Assembly (NCBI GenBank): GCA_003522085.1
Contig: DPGI01000009.1
Coordinates: forward strand, 154,400 to 218,399
Direction of reading: 5' to 3'
Origin: Clostridiales bacterium
GTDB taxonomy: Bacteria; Bacillota; Clostridia; Christensenellales; UBA1242
Length of the DNA stretch: 64,000 nt
Shown here: piece by piece, positions 49,947 to 58,127 of the stretch
Position numbering within the stretch: position 1 is the stretch's first letter
Layout: every line of letters starts with the position of its first letter
Notes under the pieces: generated by a model
Databases searched by the model: none
Seen by the model: only the letters and a program-made list of their open reading frames with translations
What the model was told of the DNA's origin: nothing
Program-made: the position numbers and the translations under genes

Positions 49947-50390
49947 CTAAAAGTTAGAGTCGGCTGTTGCGACAGAGAGACACACGACTACTAAGATTAT
50001 CATCGCTATAGAAATAGCAAGTGTAACCGCTGCGATTGTGCGATATTTTTTTTGAGTTGATTTTAATGTGATTGAAGAAGTTACGATTGATGCAATGCTT
50101 AACCCTGTAATTAAAACAGCCATAATTATTCCTAAAATCATATATGTGAGCACAAACGATATAGCACTGTCGAGCGCGCTCTCAGAGCCTTCCGATGAAT
50201 TTATAAACCAAAAGAAGATTCCTATAAAGATGCCAAAAGCGATTGCGCATACCACTGAAATTGCCGTGCAGATAATTGATGCAATAAGAGTTTTGCGTTT
50301 GCTATTTGAATCTACTGGTTTTTCAGTAGTAAGAATTTGGTCGGCAGCTATTGAAGACAAATGATTTTCATTTTGTGTTTCATTCTGCAT
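49947..50390 (-). CDS. Hypothetical membrane protein
   Basis: A 147-aa protein from ATG 50390, which has TAGGAGG upstream. A polar N-terminus (~35 residues) is followed by three long hydrophobic stretches, the first broken into IICTAISVVCAIAFGIFIGIF, then VLTYMILGIIMAVLITGLSIA and TIAAVTLAISIAMIILVVVC. It resembles DUF4190-type small membrane proteins in layout, but I cannot name it. Confidence 0.65.
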   Translation of the reverse strand: MQNETQNENHLSSIAADQILTTEKPVDSNSKRKTLIASIICTAISVVCAIAFGIFIGIFFWFINSSEGSESALDSAISFVLTYMILGIIMAVLITGLSIASIVTSSITLKSTQKKYRTIAAVTLAISIAMIILVVVCLSVATADSNF

Positions 50391-50509
50391 AACTAATCCT
50401 CCTATACTAAATTTTATCAAAAATTTTAAATAAAAACAAATATTTGCTTATAATATTTTGAAAAAAAACACAAATTTGATACTATTAAATCAAATATGGA
50501 GGTTCAAAA

Positions 50510-51304
50510 ATGAAAATTGCTGTAATTACTGGTGCGTCATCAGGAATGGGGAGAGAATTTTGCAGACAACTTGATGATCGTGGATTTGATGAGATTTGGG
50601 GGCTTGGCCTTGGTGAAGAGAATTTTAAAGCGCTTGAAGCAGAACTTAAAACGCCACTGAGATATTTTGATCGAGATCTCACTAAACTTGAAAATATTGA
50701 ATATTTTAAATCTGAACTGGAAAAATACAAGCCAGCAGTTGAGTGGCTTGTAAACGCAAGTGGGTTTGGCAAATTTGGCAGATATGACGAAATTGAAACC
50801 GAAACAAGCGTAAACATGATTGAACTTAACTGTGTGGCCCTTGTTAGAATGACCGAATATGTTCTTCCATATATGGTTAAGGGCGGAAGAATTATTGAAA
50901 TTGCTTCAGTCGCAGGGTTTCAACCTATTCCTTGCATCAACGTTTATGCAGCGACAAAGGCATTTGTCATCAGTTATTCAAGAGCGCTAAATGTCGAACT
51001 TAAATCTCGCAATATTTCTGTGACATGTTTGTGCCCATTCTGGACAAAGACTGCGTTCTTTGACAGAGCAAAAAAAATCAACTCCAAAACTGGAATTGAG
51101 GTTGTAAGCAAATATGTTGTAATGTATGACCCGATTATGATTGTTAAGAAAGCAATCAAATCAGCTGATAAACGCAAAGACATGTGTATTCCTGGGTTTA
51201 TTGCAAGAAGTCAAGTTCGTCTTGTAAAGATGTTGCCACACAAAATGGTTATGAAAATTTGGTGTAAGCAACAAAAACTTACAAAGAAATATCGTGACAA
51301 ATAG
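50510..51304 (+). CDS. Short-chain dehydrogenase/reductase
   Basis: A 264-aa SDR. The cofactor site is ITGASSGMGREF; the NNAG motif reads VNASGFGKFG; catalytic Ser is in IASVAGF and Tyr-Lys in VYAATKAF. The C-terminal ~60 residues are basic, probably membrane-associated. The substrate cannot be told. GGAGG precedes the ATG. Its end overlaps the convergent Spo0A-like gene by 26 nt. Confidence 0.9.
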   Translation: MKIAVITGASSGMGREFCRQLDDRGFDEIWGLGLGEENFKALEAELKTPLRYFDRDLTKLENIEYFKSELEKYKPAVEWLVNASGFGKFGRYDEIETETSVNMIELNCVALVRMTEYVLPYMVKGGRIIEIASVAGFQPIPCINVYAATKAFVISYSRALNVELKSRNISVTCLCPFWTKTAFFDRAKKINSKTGIEVVSKYVVMYDPIMIVKKAIKSADKRKDMCIPGFIARSQVRLVKMLPHKMVMKIWCKQQKLTKKYRDK

Positions 51305-51803
51305 AAATATTACGTTTTAATAAACTAAAAAAATTTAATGCAGGGCTAAAGAGCTTGTTACTTTTAAGCGATAAGCCCTTTTTTGTTTTCTCATTCTTTT
51401 TTGCGGCTTGGTCAAGTTTGATTTTGTTCATTTTAATAATATATTTTTCTGCAAAGGTAGAAATAAAATTTGTAAGTGACGGCTTTTCGTATGGAAAAAG
51501 ATATTGACAACCGAGAACTTTGTTTAAAACCTTAAAACCACCTTGATAATAACTCGTGTCAAGCGCATGCCTGCATGAACGCTCAACGTTTTCAACCTTA
51601 GTCTCATAAAGATTCGCGATTTTCGGGAAGAGTTCGGCCTTGATCGACCGAGGCGGCTTTCCGCTTAAAGCGGCGAGAAGTATTGCGTGACATAAATATA
51701 AATAACCTCTGCAATTTGGACTGATATTCAACTTTCGTAAATCTGATGCAATGCGCCCTAAGCACTGCATCTCAAGCGAATCGCTTGTGTACGGGCTAAA
51801 CAA
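51279..51803 (-). CDS. Stand-alone Spo0A-type DNA-binding domain protein
   Basis: A 174-aa protein whose residues ~14-120 match the Spo0A C-terminal domain: CRGYLYLCHAILLAA, SIKAELFPKIANLYETKVEN, VERSCRHALDTSYYQGG and KPSLTNFISTFAEKY. Spo0A binds 0A boxes and starts sporulation, but here the phospho-receiver domain is absent. The usual IGVPAHIKGY reads LNISPNCRGY. A basic ~45-residue tail follows. It starts at TTG 51803 with GAGGAGG 8 nt upstream. It may be constitutively active or act through other proteins. Confidence 0.78.
   Translation of the reverse strand: MFSPYTSDSLEMQCLGRIASDLRKLNISPNCRGYLYLCHAILLAALSGKPPRSIKAELFPKIANLYETKVENVERSCRHALDTSYYQGGFKVLNKVLGCQYLFPYEKPSLTNFISTFAEKYIIKMNKIKLDQAAKKNEKTKKGLSLKSNKLFSPALNFFSLLKRNISICHDISL
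51342..51384 (+). terminator. Terminator-like hairpin for the SDR gene inside the Spo0A-like CDS
   Basis: AGGGCT and AAGCCCT enclose a second stem (GCTTGTTACTTTTAAGC) and are followed by T6 on the plus strand. It lies 38 nt after the SDR stop, within codons of the opposite gene. Confidence 0.5.
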
Positions 51804-52007
51804 TTTGGCAGCCTCCTCAATTTAAATTTATGATATTCATGTTTTTATTATGCTCAGCAATGGTTAGACAAATAGTAGTGTCAAAATTTTGACTTGCTAA
51901 TGTTTTTAAATCATTGGTTTATTGTAACGCTGTTTTGATTTTAAACAAAACAAATCGTCCGTGACTTTTTGTCGAATTTTGTCCTTAAAAAAATATTTAA
52001 AAGGTGC

Positions 52008-52036
52008 TTGCTGTTTTTTGTTAAAACTGCTAGAAT
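52008..52036 (+). promoter_or_regulatory. engB promoter giving a predicted leaderless mRNA
   Basis: TTGCTG (52008-52013), 17-nt spacer, TAGAAT (52031-52036). The ATG at 52044 lies 8 nt after the -10 box and has no ribosome-binding site. Confidence 0.65.
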
Positions 52037-52043
52037 ATATTGT

Positions 52044-52628
52044 ATGAAGATTATCGATGCCCAATACCTAACAAGTGTGGTTGACAAGAATAAACTTATT
52101 GACGATGATATCAGTGAGTTTGCTTTTGTCGGCAGAAGTAATGTCGGGAAATCAAGCATAATAAACAATTTGACAAACAAAAAAAGTTTGGCAAAAACTT
52201 CGTCAAACCCTGGACATACTCGTATGATAAATTATTTCAACATCAATGGCGGGCTGTTCCGTTTTGTAGATTTACCTGGATATGGATATCACAAGGCCGG
52301 GAAGGGGAATGAAAGAATGTGGTCGAGTTTGATTGAAAAATACTTGCTTAATAGCCAGTGCTTAAAATTGGTGTTTATACTTGTTGACATAAGACATGAT
52401 CCAAGCGAACTTGACAAAATGATGATTAGATTTTTGATTGAAACGGGTCGAAACTTTGTTGTGATTGCAACAAAAGCCGACAAACTTTCAAAAGCGCAAC
52501 AAGCAAACATGAAACAAAGAATCGCGTCACAATTAAAAATAATCCCTGAAATGATTGTTTTGCACAGCAGCCAAACTTCTCAAGGCCGCGAAAAAATTTT
52601 AAATCATATCGAACTTTTAATAAATTAA
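52044..52628 (+). CDS. engB: Ribosome-biogenesis GTPase EngB/YsxC
   Basis: A 194-aa TRAFAC GTPase that assists 50S assembly. G1 FVGRSNVGKSS, G2 region SSNPGHTRMINYF, G3 VDLPGYGYHK, G4 ATKADKLS and G5 HSSQTSQG. The length is typical. Its start is ATG 52044 (MKIIDAQYL), chosen from the promoter position; longer in-frame readings extend into the promoter. Confidence 0.93.
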   Translation: MKIIDAQYLTSVVDKNKLIDDDISEFAFVGRSNVGKSSIINNLTNKKSLAKTSSNPGHTRMINYFNINGGLFRFVDLPGYGYHKAGKGNERMWSSLIEKYLLNSQCLKLVFILVDIRHDPSELDKMMIRFLIETGRNFVVIATKADKLSKAQQANMKQRIASQLKIIPEMIVLHSSQTSQGREKILNHIELLIN

Positions 52629-52671
52629 GCCGATTAAAGAAAAAGATGGTTTTATTTATTTTAATTGAAAA

Positions 52672-52700
52672 CAAAAAACACGCTTTTGCGTGTTTTTTAT
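52672..52700. terminator. Bidirectional terminator
   Basis: AAAACACGC-TTTT-GCGTGTTTT: a stem with A and T runs on either side, between engB and the convergent GNAT gene. Confidence 0.82.
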
Positions 52701-52734
52701 TTGGGTTTATATTTATTTGCTAATTAAAGTGAAT

Positions 52735-53346
52735 TTATATTTGTTTTTCATAAGTGAATTTTGCTTGGAAATCACTTAAGCATGATATAAATGGTTTTAG
52801 CCATTTTTTGTTTGTGTCAGGAACAGCAAATTTTATCATATTGTCAAATGGGGAGAGCGCTACTTTTTCAAGACCGTCATGGTTGGCGTCTTCAACTTCT
52901 TCGATTGTCGTAGGAGACGATGCTTTTACATAAAGGTAAGGGACGAAACCTTCTTTGAGAAAAAAGCCAGAATTGTTTGCGTCAGCATTGATTTGAAGAT
53001 TTTTAAAACCTTCTTTTTTTGCAGACTTGGCTAAAATCGTCATAAATCTTTTTGCAATGCCTTTTCCTCTAAATTTTGAAGAAACAGCGACAATGGATAA
53101 GAAAAGCTCTTTGTCATTTAGTTTTACGGCTATAATTGAGCCGATGATTTCTTTTTCATAAACAGCATAAAATTGAATGTTAGTTTTGGTTTCAACATTT
53201 TCCATCATGGCTTGATAGATTTCATGCATAGGAAGAGCAACGCTACATTCAGTTTCACAGGTGTGAAAAGCACACTTCTTAAAGAAGTCGAATGTTTCTT
53301 TGACTTCATTTACTGTTTTAATAGGTAAATATTTTATCCCTCTCAT
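52735..53346 (-). CDS. GNAT-family acetyltransferase
   Basis: A 203-aa protein. Its GNAT core is LFLSIVAVSSKFRGKGIAKRFM, with the acetyl-CoA loop RGKGIA, followed by LQINADANNSGFFLKEGF. The C-terminal ~55 residues are not typical and may make a second lobe. ATG 53346 is 7 nt after TATAAT (53358-53353, minus strand), with TTGCAA 16 nt further up, so the mRNA is predicted leaderless. Confidence 0.8.
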   Translation of the reverse strand: MRGIKYLPIKTVNEVKETFDFFKKCAFHTCETECSVALPMHEIYQAMMENVETKTNIQFYAVYEKEIIGSIIAVKLNDKELFLSIVAVSSKFRGKGIAKRFMTILAKSAKKEGFKNLQINADANNSGFFLKEGFVPYLYVKASSPTTIEEVEDANHDGLEKVALSPFDNMIKFAVPDTNKKWLKPFISCLSDFQAKFTYEKQI

Positions 53347-53432
53347 ACTTATATTATAACAAGTTGTTGCTATTTTGCAAAGCAAATTAACCCTTAAACA
53401 CGATTTTTCATAAAATGCAATGTGGAGGGATT

Positions 53433-55196
53433 ATGTGTGGTATAGTGGGTGCAATTTGCCGATCGCATTGCGAAAGACTTACACTTGATAGTTTAAAGAA
53501 AATTGAATATCGTGGCTATGATTCGGCAGGGATATGTGTGAAAAACAAATGTCAAATGCATATTTATAAAACCGAAGGTTACATAGAAAAACTCGATGGC
53601 ATCGTGCCGTCATCGCTGGCGCCAGTCGCGATTTCTCACACAAGGTGGGCTACTCATGGTAAGGTGAGCAAAGAAAACGCGCATCCGATTTCAAGTGAAG
53701 ATGGAGTATGGACGATTGTTCATAATGGCATAATAGAAAACTTTGATGAACTTAAAAGTATGCTTTTGGCAAAAGGCGTAAAATTTTCAACTCAAACAGA
53801 TAGTGAAGTGATTTGTGCACTGCTTGCACTAGAAACATTTTCCAATCCGATAAAAAATATTATGTGGGTTGTCAAAAAACTTAAAGGGAGTTTTGCTTTT
53901 TGTGCTGTCAAAAAAGACACCGAAAATGCAATTTATGCAGCGCGTCAAGGAAGCCCACTGTATGCTTATTTAAGGAATGGGAAAGCAATGATAGCCAGCG
54001 ATCCAATTTGTTTTTTTGGTGACAGATATTATAAATTTGAAGACGGCGAAATTTGCAAGTTGACTCAACAAAGTATAGATTTTTATGCTTTTAGTGGCAA
54101 AAAACTTAAAAAAAGCGAAGTTTTTAATGAAAACATTCAATTTTCAGCCGAAAAAGGTGATTATTCACATTTCATGCTTAAAGAGATTTATGAAACGCCA
54201 CAAACTTTGCTAAACCTTGCAAGGCAATATCAAAAACTGGATTTGTCGATATTGGGCAAACTTAAATTCAACAAAATAAAACTCATTGGCTGCGGAACGG
54301 CTTATCACTCATGCCTTATGGGTGCAAGTTTTATGCGAACGTTTTTGAAAGCAGATGCCGAAGCCTTGCAAGCCAGCGAGTTTAGATATGGCAACTATAT
54401 AATTGATGCGCAAACGCTGTGTATTTTTATTAGCCAAAGCGGAGAGACGGCAGACACTATTGCCGCTTATCAAAAAGCTGAACAAAAAACAAAAAATTTA
54501 ATATCATTGACAAACGTGCCACACAGCACGCTGGCAAGCATGAGCGGAGTTTGTTTGCCAATTTGCGCGGGACCTGAAATAGCAGTGGCGTCAACGAAAG
54601 CATATTCAAATCAAGTTGCAGCGCTGTTTGTGCTGACAAAAGCTTTAAAATCAAAACAAGACTTTTGGGGCGCGATTAGAAACGTTGTGGAACTTTCCAA
54701 AAAATTACAAAAATTTGATGTTGACATGAAAGGCGTTGCTCAAAAGATTTGCGGGCTTGATAAGATATTTTTTATAGGCAGGGGCGAAGATTATGTTACG
54801 GCGCAAGAGGGTGCGCTTAAACTTAAAGAAATATCTTACATAAATTGTAGCGCGTTTGCCGCGGGCGAACTTAAACACGGCTCGCTTGCACTTGTGGAAG
54901 ACGGAACTCCCGTATTCGTGATTGCTAATGACGAAAAAGTTTTTGAAAAAACTATGAACAGCGCATTTGAAGCGAAAAGTCGAGGCGCGAAGCTGTTTTT
55001 GGTTTCGTCGCTTAGCCCTAAACAAAGCGAAGCTGACAATTTTGAAGATATTATTTTGCTGCCAAAATGCGGCAAATCGCTTGCGAACATTATGGCTGTT
55101 GTGCCCCTTCAACTGCTGAGTTATTGGACGTGCATTTTTAAAAATTTAAACCCTGACAAACCGCGCAATCTTGCCAAGTCTGTTACCGTTGAATAA
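53433..55196 (+). CDS. glmS: Glutamine-fructose-6-phosphate aminotransferase
   Basis: A 587-aa enzyme making glucosamine 6-phosphate for peptidoglycan. Met-Cys start CGIVGAICRSH gives the N-terminal nucleophile Cys; glutaminase motifs RGYDSAG and HTRWATHG follow. Two SIS domains carry GCGTAYHS, SQSGETADT and KAYSNQVA; the C-terminus NLAKSVTVE is the family end. ATG 53433 has GGAGGG upstream. I see no glmS ribozyme sequence upstream. Confidence 0.97.
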   Translation: MCGIVGAICRSHCERLTLDSLKKIEYRGYDSAGICVKNKCQMHIYKTEGYIEKLDGIVPSSLAPVAISHTRWATHGKVSKENAHPISSEDGVWTIVHNGIIENFDELKSMLLAKGVKFSTQTDSEVICALLALETFSNPIKNIMWVVKKLKGSFAFCAVKKDTENAIYAARQGSPLYAYLRNGKAMIASDPICFFGDRYYKFEDGEICKLTQQSIDFYAFSGKKLKKSEVFNENIQFSAEKGDYSHFMLKEIYETPQTLLNLARQYQKLDLSILGKLKFNKIKLIGCGTAYHSCLMGASFMRTFLKADAEALQASEFRYGNYIIDAQTLCIFISQSGETADTIAAYQKAEQKTKNLISLTNVPHSTLASMSGVCLPICAGPEIAVASTKAYSNQVAALFVLTKALKSKQDFWGAIRNVVELSKKLQKFDVDMKGVAQKICGLDKIFFIGRGEDYVTAQEGALKLKEISYINCSAFAAGELKHGSLALVEDGTPVFVIANDEKVFEKTMNSAFEAKSRGAKLFLVSSLSPKQSEADNFEDIILLPKCGKSLANIMAVVPLQLLSYWTCIFKNLNPDKPRNLAKSVTVE

Positions 55197-55283
55197 TGCG
55201 AAAATCATAGATTTATTTTGCCAAAAGATATTGACTTGTAGCATAAACTGGGATACAATGGAACTGTATACTAAGGAGGAAAA

Positions 55284-55613
55284 ATGAAAACGCGCAAGGT
55301 TGTTAAACCAGTAGACACAAGTATTTTTAAGGGAGTTAAATTTGACGTAGAAGATTTAGAGTTTGCTGAGTGTAAAACTGAATATGAATATGTCCCAGTA
55401 GAGATGAATAAAAGAGACAGACGAGAAAATGTTGTTAAAACATTAAACGAAAAAGAGAGAGCAAAGCGTATTCGCATCAGAAAAAATAAAGAAAGATTTG
55501 AAAATAAAGAAATTTTTGAAGAAGAAGAAAAAGCATTGAATTATTATTGTGCTGCACAAAACACAGCAAAAAGAAGAAAAGAAAAAAAAGTAGATGCAAT
55601 CTGGTCATATTGA
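55284..55613 (+). CDS. Hypothetical charged protein
   Basis: A 109-aa, very basic and acidic protein, not recognised. Residues ~50-85 are a helix rich in Arg, Lys and Glu (KRDRRENVVKTLNEKERAKR), probably coiled coil. AAGGAGG precedes the ATG. It is monocistronic. Confidence 0.65.
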   Translation: MKTRKVVKPVDTSIFKGVKFDVEDLEFAECKTEYEYVPVEMNKRDRRENVVKTLNEKERAKRIRIRKNKERFENKEIFEEEEKALNYYCAAQNTAKRRKEKKVDAIWSY

Positions 55614-55647
55614 TCAATTAAATTTTAAAATTATCATATAAAAAGTC

Positions 55648-56460
55648 ATGAGAAAATTTTTTAAAGATTCTGATGACTTTTTTTATATCATCAATTCACA
55701 GGTCAAATCTGTTAAAAGCATCTCACAGATTTCCACCGGCTGGACTAACTTTGTTTTTAGGGTAAAAGCGAGAGACGGAACATATATCTTTCGATTTCCA
55801 CGCAACAACTTTTTTTCTAAACAACTAGAAAAGGAGTGCGCTTTTTTGGCAAGTTTTGACCACACTTTGCTTTCTGTCAAAATTCCTAAAATGAAACTTT
55901 GCTCCTTTATTGGACGGCCCTTTTCTGTGCATAAAGCTCTTAAAGGAAAGCCGCTTTCAAAGTGCAAACTTCATTTTTGGCAAAAACAAAAATTAGCGTG
56001 GAGCGCGGCGAAGTTTTTAATGGAGCTTAGCAGCATTCACACCAGCGTGCCTTTGCCTACAACTTCGGAATTTTTAAGGCAACTTTCGTTGGTCAGTGGC
56101 ACAGGTTATGAGTTAAAAAAGCACACTCCGCTCCTTTTTGCCGAAAGGCGCGGACTTGTTTTGTCGCATGGGGATTTTAACCCCGGTAATATTTTGATTC
56201 GTCATGGAAAAATGTGTGGGGTGTTGGATTTTGCATTTGTTTCATATTCTTCGCCGCTTGACGATATTGCAAGACTTGTCGGCAGAATGCCAACGCTGAA
56301 AGATTTTATGTTTTATCAGCTTGAAAAGATTGGCTTTGACGCAAGTGACAAAGCATTGGTTATGCAGATTTGCGGAGTTTGGGATTATGTCGAACAGCGA
56401 TATATAGAATATATCAAACGAGAACATCCCGATATAATTCTGCCAGAAAAAGAATCTTAA
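55648..56460 (+). CDS. APH/choline-kinase-family phosphotransferase
   Basis: A 270-aa kinase-fold protein. N-lobe: GWTNFVFRVKARDGTYIFRF. Catalytic loop: LSHGDFNPGNIL, metal-binding GVLDFAFVSYSSPLDDIARL. This is the aminoglycoside phosphotransferase/LicA-like group, whose members phosphorylate antibiotics, choline or sugars; the substrate cannot be told. No ribosome-binding site precedes the ATG, but TATAAA ends 6 nt before it, so it may also be leaderless. Its end overlaps the convergent gene by 47 nt. Confidence 0.82.
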   Translation: MRKFFKDSDDFFYIINSQVKSVKSISQISTGWTNFVFRVKARDGTYIFRFPRNNFFSKQLEKECAFLASFDHTLLSVKIPKMKLCSFIGRPFSVHKALKGKPLSKCKLHFWQKQKLAWSAAKFLMELSSIHTSVPLPTTSEFLRQLSLVSGTGYELKKHTPLLFAERRGLVLSHGDFNPGNILIRHGKMCGVLDFAFVSYSSPLDDIARLVGRMPTLKDFMFYQLEKIGFDASDKALVMQICGVWDYVEQRYIEYIKREHPDIILPEKES

Positions 56461-57205
56461 ACTCAAGCATTTGTTGTTCGGAGTAAATCAGTGGCGAGAT
56501 TTGTTTTTGCCTTTTTAAAAACACGCTATAACAGCCGTTTAGATTTCCACTGTAAATTGGTGATAAATCATATGGTGACCATAAAAAACATTGAAAATTT
56601 GCATATTTTTTCAAATATTTCATGGATTTTGGCATAATTTTATAAAAATAATCGCTAGATTTTGATAAAGTTAGGCGTTTTGTGTTAGCTTTTCTTTTTA
56701 ATATAAACGAGTCGGATAAAAGTTTGTTGACGCATAAAATGTGATAGCAAACTTTATAGTTCTGCTGTATTAAATTTTCTACTATAAATTTTTCAAAACG
56801 TTTGTCAAGCAGTGCAATTTCTAAGATGATATCACAGCCGTCGTGCATGGCTTTGTCAAGCACGCAAATCAAAACTTTTAGTGCAAAGCCGTTTGTCGCT
56901 TCGCGAAAGTTTGAAGAATTTTTAAGCTTTTCAAAATCGGGGTGAAAGCGCGCAAAATTTCTAACGGCGATGTGCATAGGTTTTATTCGTGATTTTTCAA
57001 AAATGGCGTTGTGGCTTGCAAACAATTGCGATGTTTTTCCGCTTCCGCTTTGCCCTGCCAGCCGAAAAAAATGCCTGCTTTTGGTGCAATTTTGTTGCAG
57101 GGACGAATATGCCTTTTTTGCTGCTGCAAAAATTTCACAATTGCTTGTTTTGTCCTTCCAAATGCTATGGGTTGCGTATGAAAAAGCCTGTAAAAAAAAC
57201 TCCAT
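56414..57205 (-). CDS. Zeta-toxin-like P-loop protein
   Basis: A 263-aa protein. Walker A is LAGQSGSGKTSQL (~residues 49-61). It then follows the zeta-toxin layout: a PxHIAVRNFARFHPDFE stretch where zeta toxins read a conserved Asp/Arg loop, then REATNGFALKVLICVLDKAM and DIILEIALLDKRFEKF with the family's acidic residue, and a late RxKANTKR. Zeta toxins phosphorylate UDP-activated amino sugars. No epsilon antitoxin is beside it, and many chromosomal relatives are not toxins. Confidence 0.6.
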   Translation of the reverse strand: MEFFLQAFSYATHSIWKDKTSNCEIFAAAKKAYSSLQQNCTKSRHFFRLAGQSGSGKTSQLFASHNAIFEKSRIKPMHIAVRNFARFHPDFEKLKNSSNFREATNGFALKVLICVLDKAMHDGCDIILEIALLDKRFEKFIVENLIQQNYKVCYHILCVNKLLSDSFILKRKANTKRLTLSKSSDYFYKIMPKSMKYLKKYANFQCFLWSPYDLSPIYSGNLNGCYSVFLKRQKQISPLIYSEQQMLEFKILFLAELYRDVLV

Positions 57206-57275
57206 CCTTTTTATCTATTCAGAATGAAGTTTTTTTGACATTTTATATTGAATTTTTTTGGTAAGATTGGTTTAA

Positions 57276-58070
57276 TTAAAGGCTTGCTTCAGTATATCCA
57301 TCAAGCTTAGGGAAGTTGATTTTGCCATCAAATTTTTCCATTGTGATGTCTGATGAGATTGATGCGTCGCCAAGTTGTTCGAAGCTACTCGTTTTATAGT
57401 TGAAAGTAAGTTTTGCACCAGTGAGCATATTGTTGTCAAACACAAAGTAGCAGTTAAAGTTACTTCCAAGCACTTTTGTTGTAACGTCTAAAAGTAGTGA
57501 AAGATCGGCTTCGTCAGTTGAGAAATGATATTTTACATGATTTCCTTCAACAGAGCATTGAATGTCAAGTTTTCCCATCTTTTTAAGAGAATCCATAATT
57601 TCTTGAACATCGCCAACGCCTGTTTGACCAAGGTCTTCTAAGAAATCTTTATCAACATCCATTTTTGTTTTTGTTTTAATTGTGTTTCCATAGGATTCTG
57701 CTTCCATGTAAACATATCCGTCTTTAATATACATTGACATTTGAGTCTGGCTGCCTGCGGTAACTTTAAATGCGGCTTCAACTCCGCCGTTGGCAGTCTT
57801 TTTGATGATTCCGTTTGTGGTTGTTTCAACGCTTCCTTGCAAAGAAGATGATGCTGTTGTTTTCATTGTGAAACGATAGCCGTTTAATGAAACGTTTACG
57901 TCGTCTTTTGCCACATAAGTGTCAAATTGTTGTTGGCTTGCTGCTTGATAGTTTCCTGTTGTATTTACTTTTGCCTCAGTTGCAAGTTGGTCTTGTCCGC
58001 ATCCTACGAAAAGGAAAGCGCATGGCACTAATGCGAGTGATGACAAAGCGATTTTTAATGATTTTTTCAT
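57276..58070 (-). CDS. Lipoprotein of unknown function
   Basis: A 264-aa protein with a lipoprotein signal peptide (MKKSLKIALSSLALVPCAFL, lipobox FVGC, Cys24). The mature part is Thr/Ser-rich with repeated beta strands (YRFTMKTTASSSLQGSVETT, AAFKVTAGSQTQMSMYIKDG), similar in style to LppX/LprG-type lipid-carrier lipoproteins of Gram-positives, but not firmly assigned. AAAGGAGG precedes the ATG. It lies just downstream of the ABC exporter genes on the same strand. Confidence 0.75.
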   Translation of the reverse strand: MKKSLKIALSSLALVPCAFLFVGCGQDQLATEAKVNTTGNYQAASQQQFDTYVAKDDVNVSLNGYRFTMKTTASSSLQGSVETTTNGIIKKTANGGVEAAFKVTAGSQTQMSMYIKDGYVYMEAESYGNTIKTKTKMDVDKDFLEDLGQTGVGDVQEIMDSLKKMGKLDIQCSVEGNHVKYHFSTDEADLSLLLDVTTKVLGSNFNCYFVFDNNMLTGAKLTFNYKTSSFEQLGDASISSDITMEKFDGKINFPKLDGYTEASL

Positions 58071-58127
58071 AATTCCTCCTTTATGATATAATAATTTTAA
58101 CTCATTTTTATTGACGTTGTCAAACGA

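Noticed and set aside
53390..53432. glmS ribozyme upstream of glmS
   Set aside because: Only ~80 nt of AT-rich spacer with the divergent promoter; no ribozyme core sequence is visible.
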